From NCBI GenBank assembly GCA_011523055.1, contig WTHQ01000035.1:5266-57402 (forward strand): 52,137 nucleotides of DNA. Reading direction: 5' to 3'. Shown piece after piece: positions 36,687 through 45,462 of the stretch. The stretch's first letter is position 1. Each line of letters begins with the position of its first letter. Under the pieces are notes generated by a model, which searched no databases, was not told the origin of the DNA, and worked only from the letters and a program-made list of their open reading frames with translations. This stretch comes from Methanobacteriota archaeon. GTDB taxonomy: Archaea > Thermoplasmatota > Poseidoniia > Poseidoniales > Thalassarchaeaceae. The position numbers were made by a program, and so were the translations under genes.

Positions 36687-37629
36687 GAAGCGGGACCTAC
36701 TTTCAATAGACGATCTGCAGGACGTATTTTCTGACATCATTGATTGGGCTATAACCTACAAGAGAGACACAAACTATCATTCCGACTTTCAACCATTGGC
36801 CGGTATGGCTATCGGTTCGATCTACGAGAAGCCATCAACGAGGACTAGAGTTTCTTTCGAGGTGGGCATAACAAAGTTGGGTGGCCAGCCCCTCACTCTC
36901 TCAAAGTCCGACATTCAACTTGGGAGCTCTGAGTCAGTCTCGGATACTGCATCAGTGCTATCTCGGTATCTCGATTGCATAACCTACAGGTGTTTTGGCC
37001 ATAATTCAGTAGCAGAGCTTGCGAAACACGCCACCGTCCCTGTGATAAACGCACTCAGCGACCTACACCACCCCTGCCAAGCAGCAGCAGATTTGATGAC
37101 CATCAGGGAAAGGAGAAAACCGAGTCAGGGACACATAGCCTGGGTCGGCGATGGAAACAACGTCCTCCATGACTTGATGCTCGCTTCGGCAATGGCTGGA
37201 TATGACATGGTGTACGCCACACCAGAGGGCATGGCCCCCGATCCACATGTTCTAGAGCGCGCAACTAAGATCGCCGATAGCAATGGAGCCTCCATCAGGG
37301 GCACAATCGATCCAAGGGAGGCAGTCGCTGACTCCGGTGTCATTTACACAGATGTCTTCATATCGATGGGGGAGGAAAACCTCGATGGAAAGGCCGACCT
37401 TTTTTCAGGCTTCCAAGTTAATGATGAGCTTGTATCCCTCGCTCGACCGGATTACATTTTCATGCACTGTCTACCTGCTCATCGGGGGGATGAGGTGACC
37501 GACTCTGTCATTGACTCAGGAAATAGCGTGGTCTTCGACCAAGCTGAGAACCGGATGTGGGCCCAGATGTCGATCCTTACATTCCTGTGCAACCAACAAG
37601 CATGGCAGACTTACAAGGATCTGGTTTAA
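36673..37629 (+). CDS. argF: Ornithine carbamoyltransferase
   Basis: This makes citrulline from ornithine and carbamoyl phosphate in arginine synthesis. The 318 residues contain STRTR at 55-59 and HPCQ at 133-136, both for carbamoyl phosphate. The ornithine loop HCLP is at 265-268, and the TDVFISMGEE segment is also present. SMG with HCLP separates it from aspartate carbamoyltransferase. The start ATG 36673 lies inside the end of the GPN GTPase gene (14-base overlap). No other arginine genes are in the window. It converges with the UbiA gene, overlapping by four bases. Confidence 0.95.
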   Translation: MKSDEKRDLLSIDDLQDVFSDIIDWAITYKRDTNYHSDFQPLAGMAIGSIYEKPSTRTRVSFEVGITKLGGQPLTLSKSDIQLGSSESVSDTASVLSRYLDCITYRCFGHNSVAELAKHATVPVINALSDLHHPCQAAADLMTIRERRKPSQGHIAWVGDGNNVLHDLMLASAMAGYDMVYATPEGMAPDPHVLERATKIADSNGASIRGTIDPREAVADSGVIYTDVFISMGEENLDGKADLFSGFQVNDELVSLARPDYIFMHCLPAHRGDEVTDSVIDSGNSVVFDQAENRMWAQMSILTFLCNQQAWQTYKDLV

Positions 37630-38534
37630 CCTACCAGGATTGAGCTGATAATCACTCCAATCATGGATATCTGAAGCGACCTCTTGATCAAGTACTGAGC
37701 TGCTTTGTCTTCTTCCAAGTACAGCTTTGACTTGACGAGGGTTAGTAGGAAAGCCCCAGGGGCAACAAGAATGATGTGATGGATGGGGAATATTTCCACC
37801 AGAAAAGGCCCAATTAGCAATATCAGCGCCAACAGAGTGAGAAGCCACGCAATGGCCCTAGCAGTCTCCAACCCTACCTTCTTGGGGAAAGTAATCCTGT
37901 CGAAGTCACCTTCGACGTCCTCTATGTCTTTGATCACCTCTCGTGCGAAACTGAAAGCCAATGCCATTCCTGCCAATGCCAATACCTTATCGTTAGTGGA
38001 CCCACCTAGGCCTGCGGCACCGAACAATACGTCCATCCCAATAGCCAATGCTATGGAAAAGTTCCCAATGAGACCGGTATGTTTCAGACCCTTAATCCCA
38101 CCAATCCCCTCATACAGAACCAGGAGCGTAATCGCGAATAACCAGATCAATCCACTGTAAACTGCGTTATCCCTTTCCCCCATGGCTGTCAACCTAACAA
38201 GCCCAACCATCAGGAATGATAGGGACAATAGCATGGTCAGTATTAATCCTACCTTGGCGGAAGCAACATCAACACGGCCCGAGGGAAGGGGCCGATCGGG
38301 CCTGTTGACCCTATCATTTTCAACGTCAGTAAGATCGTTATAGGCGTTCCAACTGAACATGAAGAACATCACAGATAAACCGAATGTAGATACAACCACA
38401 CCCTCTTCTGTGGTGAAATTCGCCCCATTTACCACCACAGCCCCAATTACGACTCCAATCAACCCTGTCAGTGAGTTCTCAACCCTGAACAAGTCCGAAT
38501 AAGCCCTGAGGCTTCCTCCCATGGTACTTGACAT
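37626..38534 (-). CDS. UbiA prenyltransferase, probably digeranylgeranylglyceryl phosphate synthase
   Basis: This encodes 302 residues from ATG 38534; ATG 38522 is also possible, and a frame reaching 38684 would overlap the gene upstream. It is an integral membrane protein with about eight or nine helices. The two Asp-rich prenyl-diphosphate motifs are NDLTDVEND (66-74) and DIEDVEGD (203-210). In archaea this family commonly attaches the second geranylgeranyl chain to make the ether-lipid core (DGGGP synthase). RPDRPLPSGRV after motif 1 is typical. Quinone prenylation is an alternative. It is the last gene of a three-gene minus-strand unit with a winged-helix protein and a small unknown protein. 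Confidence 0.88.
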   Translation of the reverse strand: MSSTMGGSLRAYSDLFRVENSLTGLIGVVIGAVVVNGANFTTEEGVVVSTFGLSVMFFMFSWNAYNDLTDVENDRVNRPDRPLPSGRVDVASAKVGLILTMLLSLSFLMVGLVRLTAMGERDNAVYSGLIWLFAITLLVLYEGIGGIKGLKHTGLIGNFSIALAIGMDVLFGAAGLGGSTNDKVLALAGMALAFSFAREVIKDIEDVEGDFDRITFPKKVGLETARAIAWLLTLLALILLIGPFLVEIFPIHHIILVAPGAFLLTLVKSKLYLEEDKAAQYLIKRSLQISMIGVIISSILVG

Positions 38535-38559
38535 GAGGGGTATGGTTTGATCGTGACGA

Positions 38560-38808
38560 TTACAACGCTGCGATTTCCAATTCCTTGAGGCCCCAGACGC
38601 AAACTGTGTATACGCTCCCCCTGAATTCTCCTCTTTTCTGGCCAATCTTGGAGAAACGGCGATCCTTGGCCAATATGTTTCCAACTTGGTTCATCGTCGC
38701 CCCCCACTTGAATCGGTTGTTTAAGTGATCGAATATTTCCACAGTGTTCGCTGGACCAGACCTTAGCATGACCTCGATCTCCGACCTGAGTCTACGAGTT
38801 CTTGACAT
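38560..38808 (-). CDS. Small winged-helix-like protein
   Basis: This encodes 82 residues. SEIEVMLRSGPANTVEIFDHLN looks like the first helices of a winged helix, TMNQVGNILAKDRRF like the recognition helix, and SKIGQKRGEFRGSVYTVCVW like the wing. It is basic at the N-terminus (MSRTRRLR). The target is unknown. It stands two bases after the 81-residue unknown gene and 25 bases before ubiA, so it may regulate lipid synthesis or be a generic small DNA-binding protein. No exact family was recognised. Confidence 0.7.
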   Translation of the reverse strand: MSRTRRLRSEIEVMLRSGPANTVEIFDHLNNRFKWGATMNQVGNILAKDRRFSKIGQKRGEFRGSVYTVCVWGLKELEIAAL

Positions 38809-38810
38809 GT

Positions 38811-39056
38811 TCAGGCAACCCCCTTGATTGGGCCCGATGCTCTGGCTCGGCAGATAACTCCACTGATCGAATTTGCAGATATCTCTACGGCTCTGTCATA
38901 AACTCCCTGTTTGAACTGATCCTCAAATACTCCCTCGTCATGAACAATGTAGGTTTCCTTGACAGTCACCACATCTGTTGATGGCCTTAGGACGCTGTAT
39001 GGTATGATGGTGTATGCCGATCCATTGTCAATGCAGTCTCTCTGTTCATTCTTCAT
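38811..39056 (-). CDS. Small protein of unknown function
   Basis: This encodes 81 residues. The sequence shows a mixed alpha/beta pattern with DVVTVKETYIVHDEGVFEDQF, then a helix YDRAVEISANSI and a short strand. There are two Cys but no CxxC pair. There is no signal or membrane helix. No family was recognised. It lies two bases before the winged-helix gene and is the first gene of the ubiA unit. The tight spacing supports it being real. Confidence 0.6.
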   Translation of the reverse strand: MKNEQRDCIDNGSAYTIIPYSVLRPSTDVVTVKETYIVHDEGVFEDQFKQGVYDRAVEISANSISGVICRARASGPIKGVA

Positions 39057-39108
39057 GCTCGCCAGTGACTCAATGTTGCATATGAACTACGTATCGAGTC
39101 GCATAACT

Positions 39109-39126
39109 GAAAGTGAAAGTGAAAGA
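39109..39126. repeat. Short direct repeat, three GAAAGT-like units
   Basis: GAAAGT, GAAAGT, GAAAGA run in a row upstream of the tRNA-Glu gene and of the divergent small gene at 39056. It could be a purine-rich promoter element or simple slippage. Confidence 0.5.
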
Positions 39127-39144
39127 ACCTTCTTTGGAGGGTGC

Positions 39145-39154
39145 TTTTGATAAG
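39145..39154 (+). promoter_or_regulatory. TATA-like element for tRNA-Glu
   Basis: TTTTGATAAG ends 25 bases before the tRNA-Glu 5' end at 39179, the spacing expected for an archaeal TATA box. Confidence 0.35.
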
Positions 39155-39178
39155 CAAAGTTCCTCTGCGTACAACCCT

Positions 39179-39256
39179 GCTCGTGTAGTGTAGTTCGGTC
39201 CATCATGACGGACTCTCGATCCGTCGACCCGGGTTCAAATCCCGGCACGAGCACCA
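39179..39256 (+). tRNA. tRNA-Glu (CTC)
   Basis: Acceptor stem GCTCGTG/CACGAGC, anticodon stem ACGGA/TCCGT with loop CTCTCGA, and T arm CCGGG-TTCAAAT-CCCGG all pair. The anticodon is CTC. The D stem is weak (one U-U and one G-U pair). Discriminator A is followed by encoded CCA at 39254-39256. No intron. Confidence 0.92.
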
Positions 39257-39343
39257 TCTCACGCATTGACCGCTGCCCGTATTTCAGAGGCACCCAAAAT
39301 TCCGCTCCTCCCAATAGATGAAAGTAACATTATTCCCGATTTT

Positions 39344-40075
39344 CTAGCCTACGTATCTCCGGAAACCCACGACAGACTCCTCCGACTCTTCCTGATTCCC
39401 AGGCACCACCCCGAGCTCCTCCAAACCAGACCTAATCTCGGCGATTGGTGAGGATCTAGCCCCTCCTTGACTCGGCTTCTTGTTCTTGCAGACCAAGTAA
39501 ACCTCCGATGATGCGTTTCGACTCGCGATCGGGGAGAACCTCCTGACGAACGAGAATCGACTCCTACAGGCCCTGACAAGTAACTCGATGCCTGTTCCCT
39601 GGAAGGCTTTTGTCACGAATGAGCCCCCTGGCGCTAGAAGACTCATTGCGACTTCCAGGGCCATGGTGGACAGTTCCAGAGAGATGGCCTGGTCAGTGTC
39701 ATACCTGCCCGTTAGACTCGGGGAAATGTCCGAGATTACTGAGTTGTAATCCATGCCCATGTTTTCCTCTTGGATCAATTTCAATGTACTAGAAGCCATG
39801 ATGTCCCCTACTAGGAGTGTGGCACCCGGTATCGGATCTGTGGCTCGAAGATCCACTCCCACAACCTTGCCGCCATCTCCTGCCAATTCCAATGCTACCT
39901 GGGTCCATCCACCCGGGTGGCAACCGATGTCGAGAACAGAGTCCCCGGTTCGAATAACGCTGTGCCTATCCTGAATCTGCTTGAGTTTGAAAGCCGACCT
40001 TGCACGATATCCACTGCTCTTGGCTTGGCGTCTCCAGGTATCCCTCTGGTGGTCTTGGTACCATCGCTTCGCCAT
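39344..40075 (-). CDS. rlmE: 23S rRNA 2'-O-methyltransferase RlmE (FtsJ family)
   Basis: This uses S-adenosylmethionine to methylate the 2'-OH of a uridine in the 23S rRNA peptidyl-transferase region. All four catalytic residues are present: Lys30 (RARSAFKL), Asp116 (ISDISPSL), Lys156 (FVTKAFQG) and Glu191 (SSEVYLVC). They align with K38, D124, K164 and E199 of E. coli RlmE at a constant offset of eight. The SAM loop is VLDIGCHPGGW (48-58). The 243 residues include about 40 extra C-terminal residues, Gly/Ser-rich and without recognised domain. It is divergent from the thioredoxin-like protein with 51 bases between starts. Confidence 0.95.
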   Translation of the reverse strand: MAKRWYQDHQRDTWRRQAKSSGYRARSAFKLKQIQDRHSVIRTGDSVLDIGCHPGGWTQVALELAGDGGKVVGVDLRATDPIPGATLLVGDIMASSTLKLIQEENMGMDYNSVISDISPSLTGRYDTDQAISLELSTMALEVAMSLLAPGGSFVTKAFQGTGIELLVRACRSRFSFVRRFSPIASRNASSEVYLVCKNKKPSQGGARSSPIAEIRSGLEELGVVPGNQEESEESVVGFRRYVG

Positions 40076-40126
40076 GGTTGGGGGTCATGCACCCCGTTAT
40101 GAAGGGTCAACGCCTCAGAGGGTCCG

Positions 40127-41041
40127 ATGCGAGTGTTAGCCGTGCTGTTTTCAATCACGATACTCGCCAGTGTTTCTTCTGTAGCAAGCCCTGATGGCAC
40201 CATGCGATTCTACTCGGAAGGGTCTGGAGCCACTGTTCTCATAGAGGAGCACACCGCCACCTATTGCCAGACATGCGCCCAGATTGACCCTGTTGTCATC
40301 AATTTCCTTGAGGAGAATGGCAACCGAGCGGTCAGGGTGGCCCTCCACCCACCTGCCGACGAGCTCTTAGGTACAGGAATCTCCCCTCACAGACTGTCCC
40401 TTTCCGGGGAAAATCTCAGTGTAACTCCAACATTTGTGATGGATGGTAACCTGGTTTCCCAGGGATATGTGGATAGAACCGATCTGCAACTAAATCTACG
40501 CTCTGCAGAATTGGAGAAGAACGGAATACACTCATTTGGGGTGGAGGCCATAGTTTCTAACAATACCATTCGACTGTCGACCTCAGATCTTGAATTAGAG
40601 GGGTCGCAGGTCCTCACAGTGTTCGTTGTTGAATCGATCGTTGTACATGATCCTGGTGCCAGTATGAATGGCCTCGATCAAAATAGGGATGTTGCCAGGG
40701 CGATGATCTCGATCGATGGGGAGGACAACCTTCTGGCCGAGTTCTTGCCTGTGAATTGGGAGGCGGTCTATCCCGATTCGAACGATCACAGCGTGGAATT
40801 CCATCTGGGTAGCGACGAGGACCCACTCTCGTTCGACCTGGTCATTTCATTGGAAAGACGAGATGAAGGATCGAACACCGTCCTCTCATCGGCGATAGTC
40901 CGACTTTCAGGGACAGGGGGCAATTCCTCAGGGATCTCCCCCTTGTTGATTGTTAGTTGTCTTGGAGTAGCATCTACCGCGGCTTTCGTAGCCCAATCTC
41001 GGAAACGAGGGAATCAGCACAACTCTTCACAGCACCCCTAG
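40127..41041 (+). CDS. Extracytoplasmic thioredoxin-like protein with C-terminal membrane anchor
   Basis: This encodes 304 residues. An N-terminal signal peptide (MRVLAVLFSITILASVSSVA) leads into a thioredoxin fold. Its redox pair Cys47-Cys50 is in HTATYCQTCAQI, and the cis-proline is in VTPTFVMDG near residue 100. The later part is beta-rich (about 140-260), followed by a membrane helix near 262-285 and a basic tail. The plan resembles Omp28-like or TlpA-like outside-facing thioredoxins. It probably handles disulfides of exported proteins such as the surface proteins here, which is inference. Its last 68 bases overlap the end of the convergent epimerase gene. Confidence 0.82.
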   Translation: MRVLAVLFSITILASVSSVASPDGTMRFYSEGSGATVLIEEHTATYCQTCAQIDPVVINFLEENGNRAVRVALHPPADELLGTGISPHRLSLSGENLSVTPTFVMDGNLVSQGYVDRTDLQLNLRSAELEKNGIHSFGVEAIVSNNTIRLSTSDLELEGSQVLTVFVVESIVVHDPGASMNGLDQNRDVARAMISIDGEDNLLAEFLPVNWEAVYPDSNDHSVEFHLGSDEDPLSFDLVISLERRDEGSNTVLSSAIVRLSGTGGNSSGISPLLIVSCLGVASTAAFVAQSRKRGNQHNSSQHP

Positions 41042-41927
41042 AATCCATCTTCGGCACAAAGCCAGATGAGTACAACTTCTCCACGTCCAGCCACGTTTTA
41101 GGCACATCTCCCGCCCAACCCCTGTCCCCGCCGGTATAGTGAATTTCCACATCCTCGAGACCAGTTGCCTGGATTACGATCTTTGCTATGTCAGTCACCG
41201 AAATTGTCTGTGTGGTTCCGAGGTTGTAGAGAGAAGCGCCAATGCCGTCATCACGGTCAATGATGTGGAGCATCGCATCGACTGTATCCACGACATCCAT
41301 GTATGACTTCTCTTGCCTACCGTCCCCGAGGACCTCCAATCTGGTATTGTCTCTCTGGAGTTTGTGGATGAAGTCATAGATCACCCCATGGGTCCCCCTT
41401 GGGCCCACGATGTTGGCGAACCTGTGTATCCAAGCCCTCGCGCCGAAGGTGCCCGCCCAAGCGGTGATCAAACCCTCGGATGCCAGCTTCGAGGCCCCGT
41501 ACAACGATATCGGTAGAGTTGGGCCATAGCGCTCCGAAGTCGGCATCTCCTTGGCCTCGCCGTATACCGCGCTCGAGCTCGAGAACGAGATATTGGAGAC
41601 CCCAGCCATCCTCATCGCCTCTAGAACGTTGTACGTCGCCAAGGTCCCTTGTTTGAGATCGGTATCCGTGACTTCAATGCCAAGTCGGATATCCGGATTG
41701 GCAGCGAGGTGGTGAACAACTTGAATCCCCCTCATTGCGTCTCTGACTTGCGTCTGGTCAAGCAAGTCGCAAACCACGATCTCGACTTGGTCCTTCGCGT
41801 GCCCCTCCAGGAACTCCAACCTGCCGGATGAGAGGTTGTCTAACACCCTGACAGCCTCCCCCCTGGCAACAAGGGCATCAACCAAGTGACTTCCGATGAA
41901 TCCAGCGCCTCCAGTTACTAGGTGCAT
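40974..41927 (-). CDS. NAD-dependent sugar epimerase (UDP-glucose 4-epimerase-like)
   Basis: This encodes 317 residues from ATG 41927; the frame continues to 42005 but without family resemblance. It is an extended short-chain dehydrogenase. The NAD loop is GGAGFIGS near residue 6, VLDNLSSGR follows the second strand, and the catalytic pair is Tyr143 and Lys147 in SLYGASKLASE, with Ser in FSSSSAVYGE. It is close to GalE/WbpP-type enzymes that make nucleotide sugars for glycans. Surface-protein or lipid glycosylation is a likely use. The C-terminus overlaps the thioredoxin-like gene end on the other strand. It is divergent from the second RND protein. Confidence 0.9.
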   Translation of the reverse strand: MHLVTGGAGFIGSHLVDALVARGEAVRVLDNLSSGRLEFLEGHAKDQVEIVVCDLLDQTQVRDAMRGIQVVHHLAANPDIRLGIEVTDTDLKQGTLATYNVLEAMRMAGVSNISFSSSSAVYGEAKEMPTSERYGPTLPISLYGASKLASEGLITAWAGTFGARAWIHRFANIVGPRGTHGVIYDFIHKLQRDNTRLEVLGDGRQEKSYMDVVDTVDAMLHIIDRDDGIGASLYNLGTTQTISVTDIAKIVIQATGLEDVEIHYTGGDRGWAGDVPKTWLDVEKLYSSGFVPKMDSRGAVKSCADSLVSEIGLRKPR

Positions 41928-42043
41928 GCCTACGGGGAAAGGCCATCTTTGTTTGACACCTTCGGGTGCCAACGGAATCCTGCCGAGTCGTATTATTCCC
42001 GTCATTTTCGGTTGATTGCTCCGAACGCTTCATTGGGTTGTGC

Positions 42044-45000
42044 ATGTCTAGGGGGCACGTGGATGAGCCACTGGACGACGAGGCTGAGTTCTGGAAGAGA
42101 TTCTTCGAGTCCATCCAACCCGCTAGGATCGCGATCTCGAAGGCATTATCGAGCGTTGCGGAAACTCCTCCGGCTAGGATATTCTCCAGGTCCATGGTTG
42201 CGATCGAGGCGGCCACTGAGAGGGGCGGCCAGGTCGGGAGGAGGATATCAGAATATAGCTACGCCGCCATTCTCAGGTCCCCGGGCATAGTGGTCGCCTT
42301 GTTGCTGCTGACCACTGCGCTGATAGGCAGGGACGCCCTTGAGTTCGAGCATCAGATAAACGGTGATGTGGAGATATACCTCCCGGACGGGGCCGACTCC
42401 ACTGAGCTCCTGAAGCAGGTCAGGGAGCAATGGGCGACCGACATCGTGATACTTTACGTCCAGACGAACAACGCTGCAACGGCCTCCGGTGAGAGGGGAA
42501 GCGAGAACATTACCGACCAAGACATACTCAGGCAAATCTCCTGGATCGAAGGGGACGACCTTACCTTCGACCTCGGCGGCTACAGGTCTGGGCTTGACCG
42601 GTACAAAGACGATCGGGGGACGAGGGACGGGGTAGTTTGGGTCCTCTCTCCAGCCCAGATAATCAAGGAGGCCAACTCGTCCTCCTATCGATTCAACTGT
42701 GCCTTAGAGAGGTACGCACTTCCCACTGGCCAACAGGAGAGCTGCACAGTGGCCTCGCTGAATCCATACACTGGCTACTCGATACCACAGGGCTCCGGGG
42801 CGCAGGAGAGAATAGATGAGTATGTCGAGAATGCCGGCGCCCTCATGGAATCATTCGTCAGGGACACCGATGGGGACGGAGTTTGGGACACGGGCGTCGT
42901 GATAATGGGGATCGCCTTCGACATGTCGGGTACGGAGATTCCCCCCCGAGACGATCCGAAGGGAATAACCGAGGATAACCCCTCTGGCCAGATAAAGGAC
43001 CACAAGGCATTCCTGTCCTACGCCGATCTGCTCATCCACGAGGAGTCAAGGCCAGAGGATTGTGAGCTCTGTCACCGCGTGTACGAGTCCCCGACGCACT
43101 CGTGGGACCCGGAGAGGCTGGAAGTGATCCCCTCTCGGGAGGCTGTGACCATCACTGGGCTAACCCCTGTCTTGCATGACGTCTCGGATGCGATCTACGA
43201 CGAGCTGATGGATGTCATGCTACCACTCAGCCTCCTCTTCGTTGGGCTCATGATGTTCGCGTTACACAGGAACGCGAAAGTCGTGCTCATTTGCGGCACT
43301 CCGATTGTCATGACCTTGTTCATCACCTTCGGCACCATCGTGATAACCGACCGGATGCTGACACCGATGATCATCTCCGCGGGCCCGATCCTAGTTGGCC
43401 TGGGGGTTGACTATGCTCTCCACCTCACCAACAGGATCGAGGAGAACAGGGTGAGGATCCTGGAGGATAGGGCAGAGAGGAATTGGGCCCGGCGCCGGGA
43501 CGGACAGTCTGAGGACAGCCTCGACCCGTGGGAGCCGTCGGTAAGCCTCGGAGCGACGGTTTCCGCTGCGTTGACCACTGGTCATGCAATACTGCTGTCG
43601 GCCCTCACGACGATAATTGGGTTCAGCGTTTTGATGTGGCCCTCAATCGTCCCCATCGCGCCCATGAGAACGGTTGGGCTCACACTCCTCCTGGGGATAT
43701 TCACGACCTTCATTGTCTCCATGGTCATGGTCCCTGCCCTCGTCCAGCTCCTTCGATACCGGAAGACCCCATCCGCAGCGTTCGACTCTTTGTGGGACAA
43801 AATTGGGGAGGTCCCCGTGCGAGTCTACCTATTGGTCCTGATAGTGGCCGGCGCATTCACGGCGTATGGGGTGATGATACTCGATGACGAGCTCGGCAAG
43901 GAGATATCAGGGTCGGCCGACGAGGTCCCCCCCGGCTTAGCCTCGTACGAGGCCCTGAGGGAGTACAGCATAGAGTTTCAAGGCGGCCAGACGAACATGT
44001 TCATCGTCGACGCTGAGATGAGGGGTGAACTGAACGGGACCGCCCCGATCAGGGACCTCCCCATCCTGGATGCAATAGATAGGATGCAAGTGGAAGTGAA
44101 CAATGTTCCAAACACCACCTCGATCTCATTGGTCGACATACTGAAGGCGATACACATCGATTCGCAATCGCTCGGCATCAACCTGGTATCAACCAGCCTT
44201 TGGGACCTCATCCATGACGAGTGCTGGGAGGAATCTCAGAATCCCTTCCGCCCAGATTGCCTTCCATACGCGGTGACCTCCAGGGAGGCAATGGTGAACG
44301 TGGCCTTCGACACGCTCTCGCCTGAGGTGCGATCGATGCTGATGAACGCAGACCAACCGGGCGTCTGCGATCAGGAGTCGCCCTGTGAGACCAAGACACT
44401 GGTCTACGTGAATCAGCCATACATTGCCCTGAAGGAGGCCGGTGTCCTCAGGGAGGCGATCGATGACCACCTGAGGGGAGAGTTAGCCTGTGATGGGCCT
44501 TTGGCGTGCCACGCACTTGGGCTGGAGGGCACACTGAACAGCCTCCTGACAGGCGGCCTGCCCGTCTCACTCGACATCAACGAGGGAATCCACGATGCCC
44601 AGAGGGACACTACCCTTTCCACCATATTGATCCTGCTCCTGGTGATGTCAGTCCTCTTCAGGTCCCCTAGGATGGCGGTCTTCACAATGGCCGCGGTCGG
44701 CGTCGTGGTACTTTGGCAACCGATCCTCATGAGGCTCGGAGGGGTCAACGTCAACGTCTTCACCGCAATGATCGGCACGATAGTCTTCGGGATTGGGGTG
44801 GACGACTCGATCCACATCGTGGACCGGATCAAGGACGAGGGCGAGAGTCCTGCAGGGATAGCCAAGTCAGTCGCAAGATGTGGACAGACGGTCTTCGAGA
44901 CCACCGCAACGACCTGTGCTGGACTCGCAGCGGGCCTATTCGTCGCCATACCCGGGCTGAGGAACTTCTTCGTTCTCATGATGGCACTCCTCTTCCTTGC

Positions 45001-45136
45001 TTTGGTTGCGAGCTCGATCGTCCTGCCAACGATCATCGTGGCCTACAGGGAGCTCGCATCGAGGCTCATGGGGAGGGGCCCATGGCTCGACTATGACGAA
45101 TCCGGGTCACTGGTAGTCGGGGCAGAATCAGGATGA
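42044..45136 (+). CDS. Second RND/MMPL superfamily transporter
   Basis: This encodes 1030 residues from ATG 42044. About 80 cytoplasmic residues, acidic then amphipathic, come before the first membrane helix (near 82-102), which is longer than in the paralogue at 22010. Two large outside loops and two five-helix bundles follow. The RND signatures are GLGVDYALHL and GIGVDDSIHI; in the second the usual Tyr after Asp is Asp. Cys pairs in the loops (EDCELCHRVY, GVCDQESPCETK, CDGPLACHALG) suggest disulfides. A Ca-loop-like DTDGDGVWD lies in the first loop. The cargo is unknown; lipid or hydrophobic-molecule export is the family's usual role. G+C content is higher than in the paralogue. Confidence 0.87.
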   Translation: MSRGHVDEPLDDEAEFWKRFFESIQPARIAISKALSSVAETPPARIFSRSMVAIEAATERGGQVGRRISEYSYAAILRSPGIVVALLLLTTALIGRDALEFEHQINGDVEIYLPDGADSTELLKQVREQWATDIVILYVQTNNAATASGERGSENITDQDILRQISWIEGDDLTFDLGGYRSGLDRYKDDRGTRDGVVWVLSPAQIIKEANSSSYRFNCALERYALPTGQQESCTVASLNPYTGYSIPQGSGAQERIDEYVENAGALMESFVRDTDGDGVWDTGVVIMGIAFDMSGTEIPPRDDPKGITEDNPSGQIKDHKAFLSYADLLIHEESRPEDCELCHRVYESPTHSWDPERLEVIPSREAVTITGLTPVLHDVSDAIYDELMDVMLPLSLLFVGLMMFALHRNAKVVLICGTPIVMTLFITFGTIVITDRMLTPMIISAGPILVGLGVDYALHLTNRIEENRVRILEDRAERNWARRRDGQSEDSLDPWEPSVSLGATVSAALTTGHAILLSALTTIIGFSVLMWPSIVPIAPMRTVGLTLLLGIFTTFIVSMVMVPALVQLLRYRKTPSAAFDSLWDKIGEVPVRVYLLVLIVAGAFTAYGVMILDDELGKEISGSADEVPPGLASYEALREYSIEFQGGQTNMFIVDAEMRGELNGTAPIRDLPILDAIDRMQVEVNNVPNTTSISLVDILKAIHIDSQSLGINLVSTSLWDLIHDECWEESQNPFRPDCLPYAVTSREAMVNVAFDTLSPEVRSMLMNADQPGVCDQESPCETKTLVYVNQPYIALKEAGVLREAIDDHLRGELACDGPLACHALGLEGTLNSLLTGGLPVSLDINEGIHDAQRDTTLSTILILLLVMSVLFRSPRMAVFTMAAVGVVVLWQPILMRLGGVNVNVFTAMIGTIVFGIGVDDSIHIVDRIKDEGESPAGIAKSVARCGQTVFETTATTCAGLAAGLFVAIPGLRNFFVLMMALLFLALVASSIVLPTIIVAYRELASRLMGRGPWLDYDESGSLVVGAESG

Positions 45137-45160
45137 TCGGCCACCTCTGGAAGGATTTGT

Positions 45161-45462
45161 GAGGGTGCAGGGAGTAAGCCCCTTTCTGTTCACCTTTCGG
45201 CTGGTTGCATTCAACTTAGCATCCTACCCGGCCCTAGCAGATGCTGCTTGGCGGGCCTGCTTGGACTTGCTCCAGCGGGGGTGGCCGTTTCATCCATGTT
45301 GGCGAAACCTCCTCCTAGCGGAATCACCGTCCTCTCGCCACACGGTTCGTTTCTGTTCCAGAGCCGACCCTCCCGGGCCCCCGGCGTTAACCAGGCCGCT
45401 CGCATCTCGGAGAGGGGACTTTCCTCAGTGTCGAACACTGTCAGCAACCCTCCTGCTCCCTC
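45161..45462 (-). ncRNA. rnpB: RNase P RNA
   Basis: The 417-base gap between the RND gene and rpiA holds this RNA on the minus strand. It matures the 5' ends of tRNAs. Read 5' to 3', the conserved GAGGAAAGTCC (CR I) is at about 45417-45427. GGAACAGAAACGA follows, then GGAGCAAGTCC (CR IV-like), and finally AACAGAAAGGGGCTTAC (CR V) near the 3' end. The ends form helix P1: GAGGGAGCAGG pairs with CCTGCACCCTC with one A-A mismatch, which sets the boundaries used here. A hairpin CAGTG-TTCGA-CACTG lies just before CR I. The size, about 302 bases, fits archaeal type A. Ends are accurate to a few bases. Confidence 0.9.

Noticed and set aside
39087-39314. Minus-strand frame over tRNA-Glu
   Set aside because: The peptide (VPGFEPGSTDRESV) is the familiar artefact of translating a tRNA T arm in reverse.
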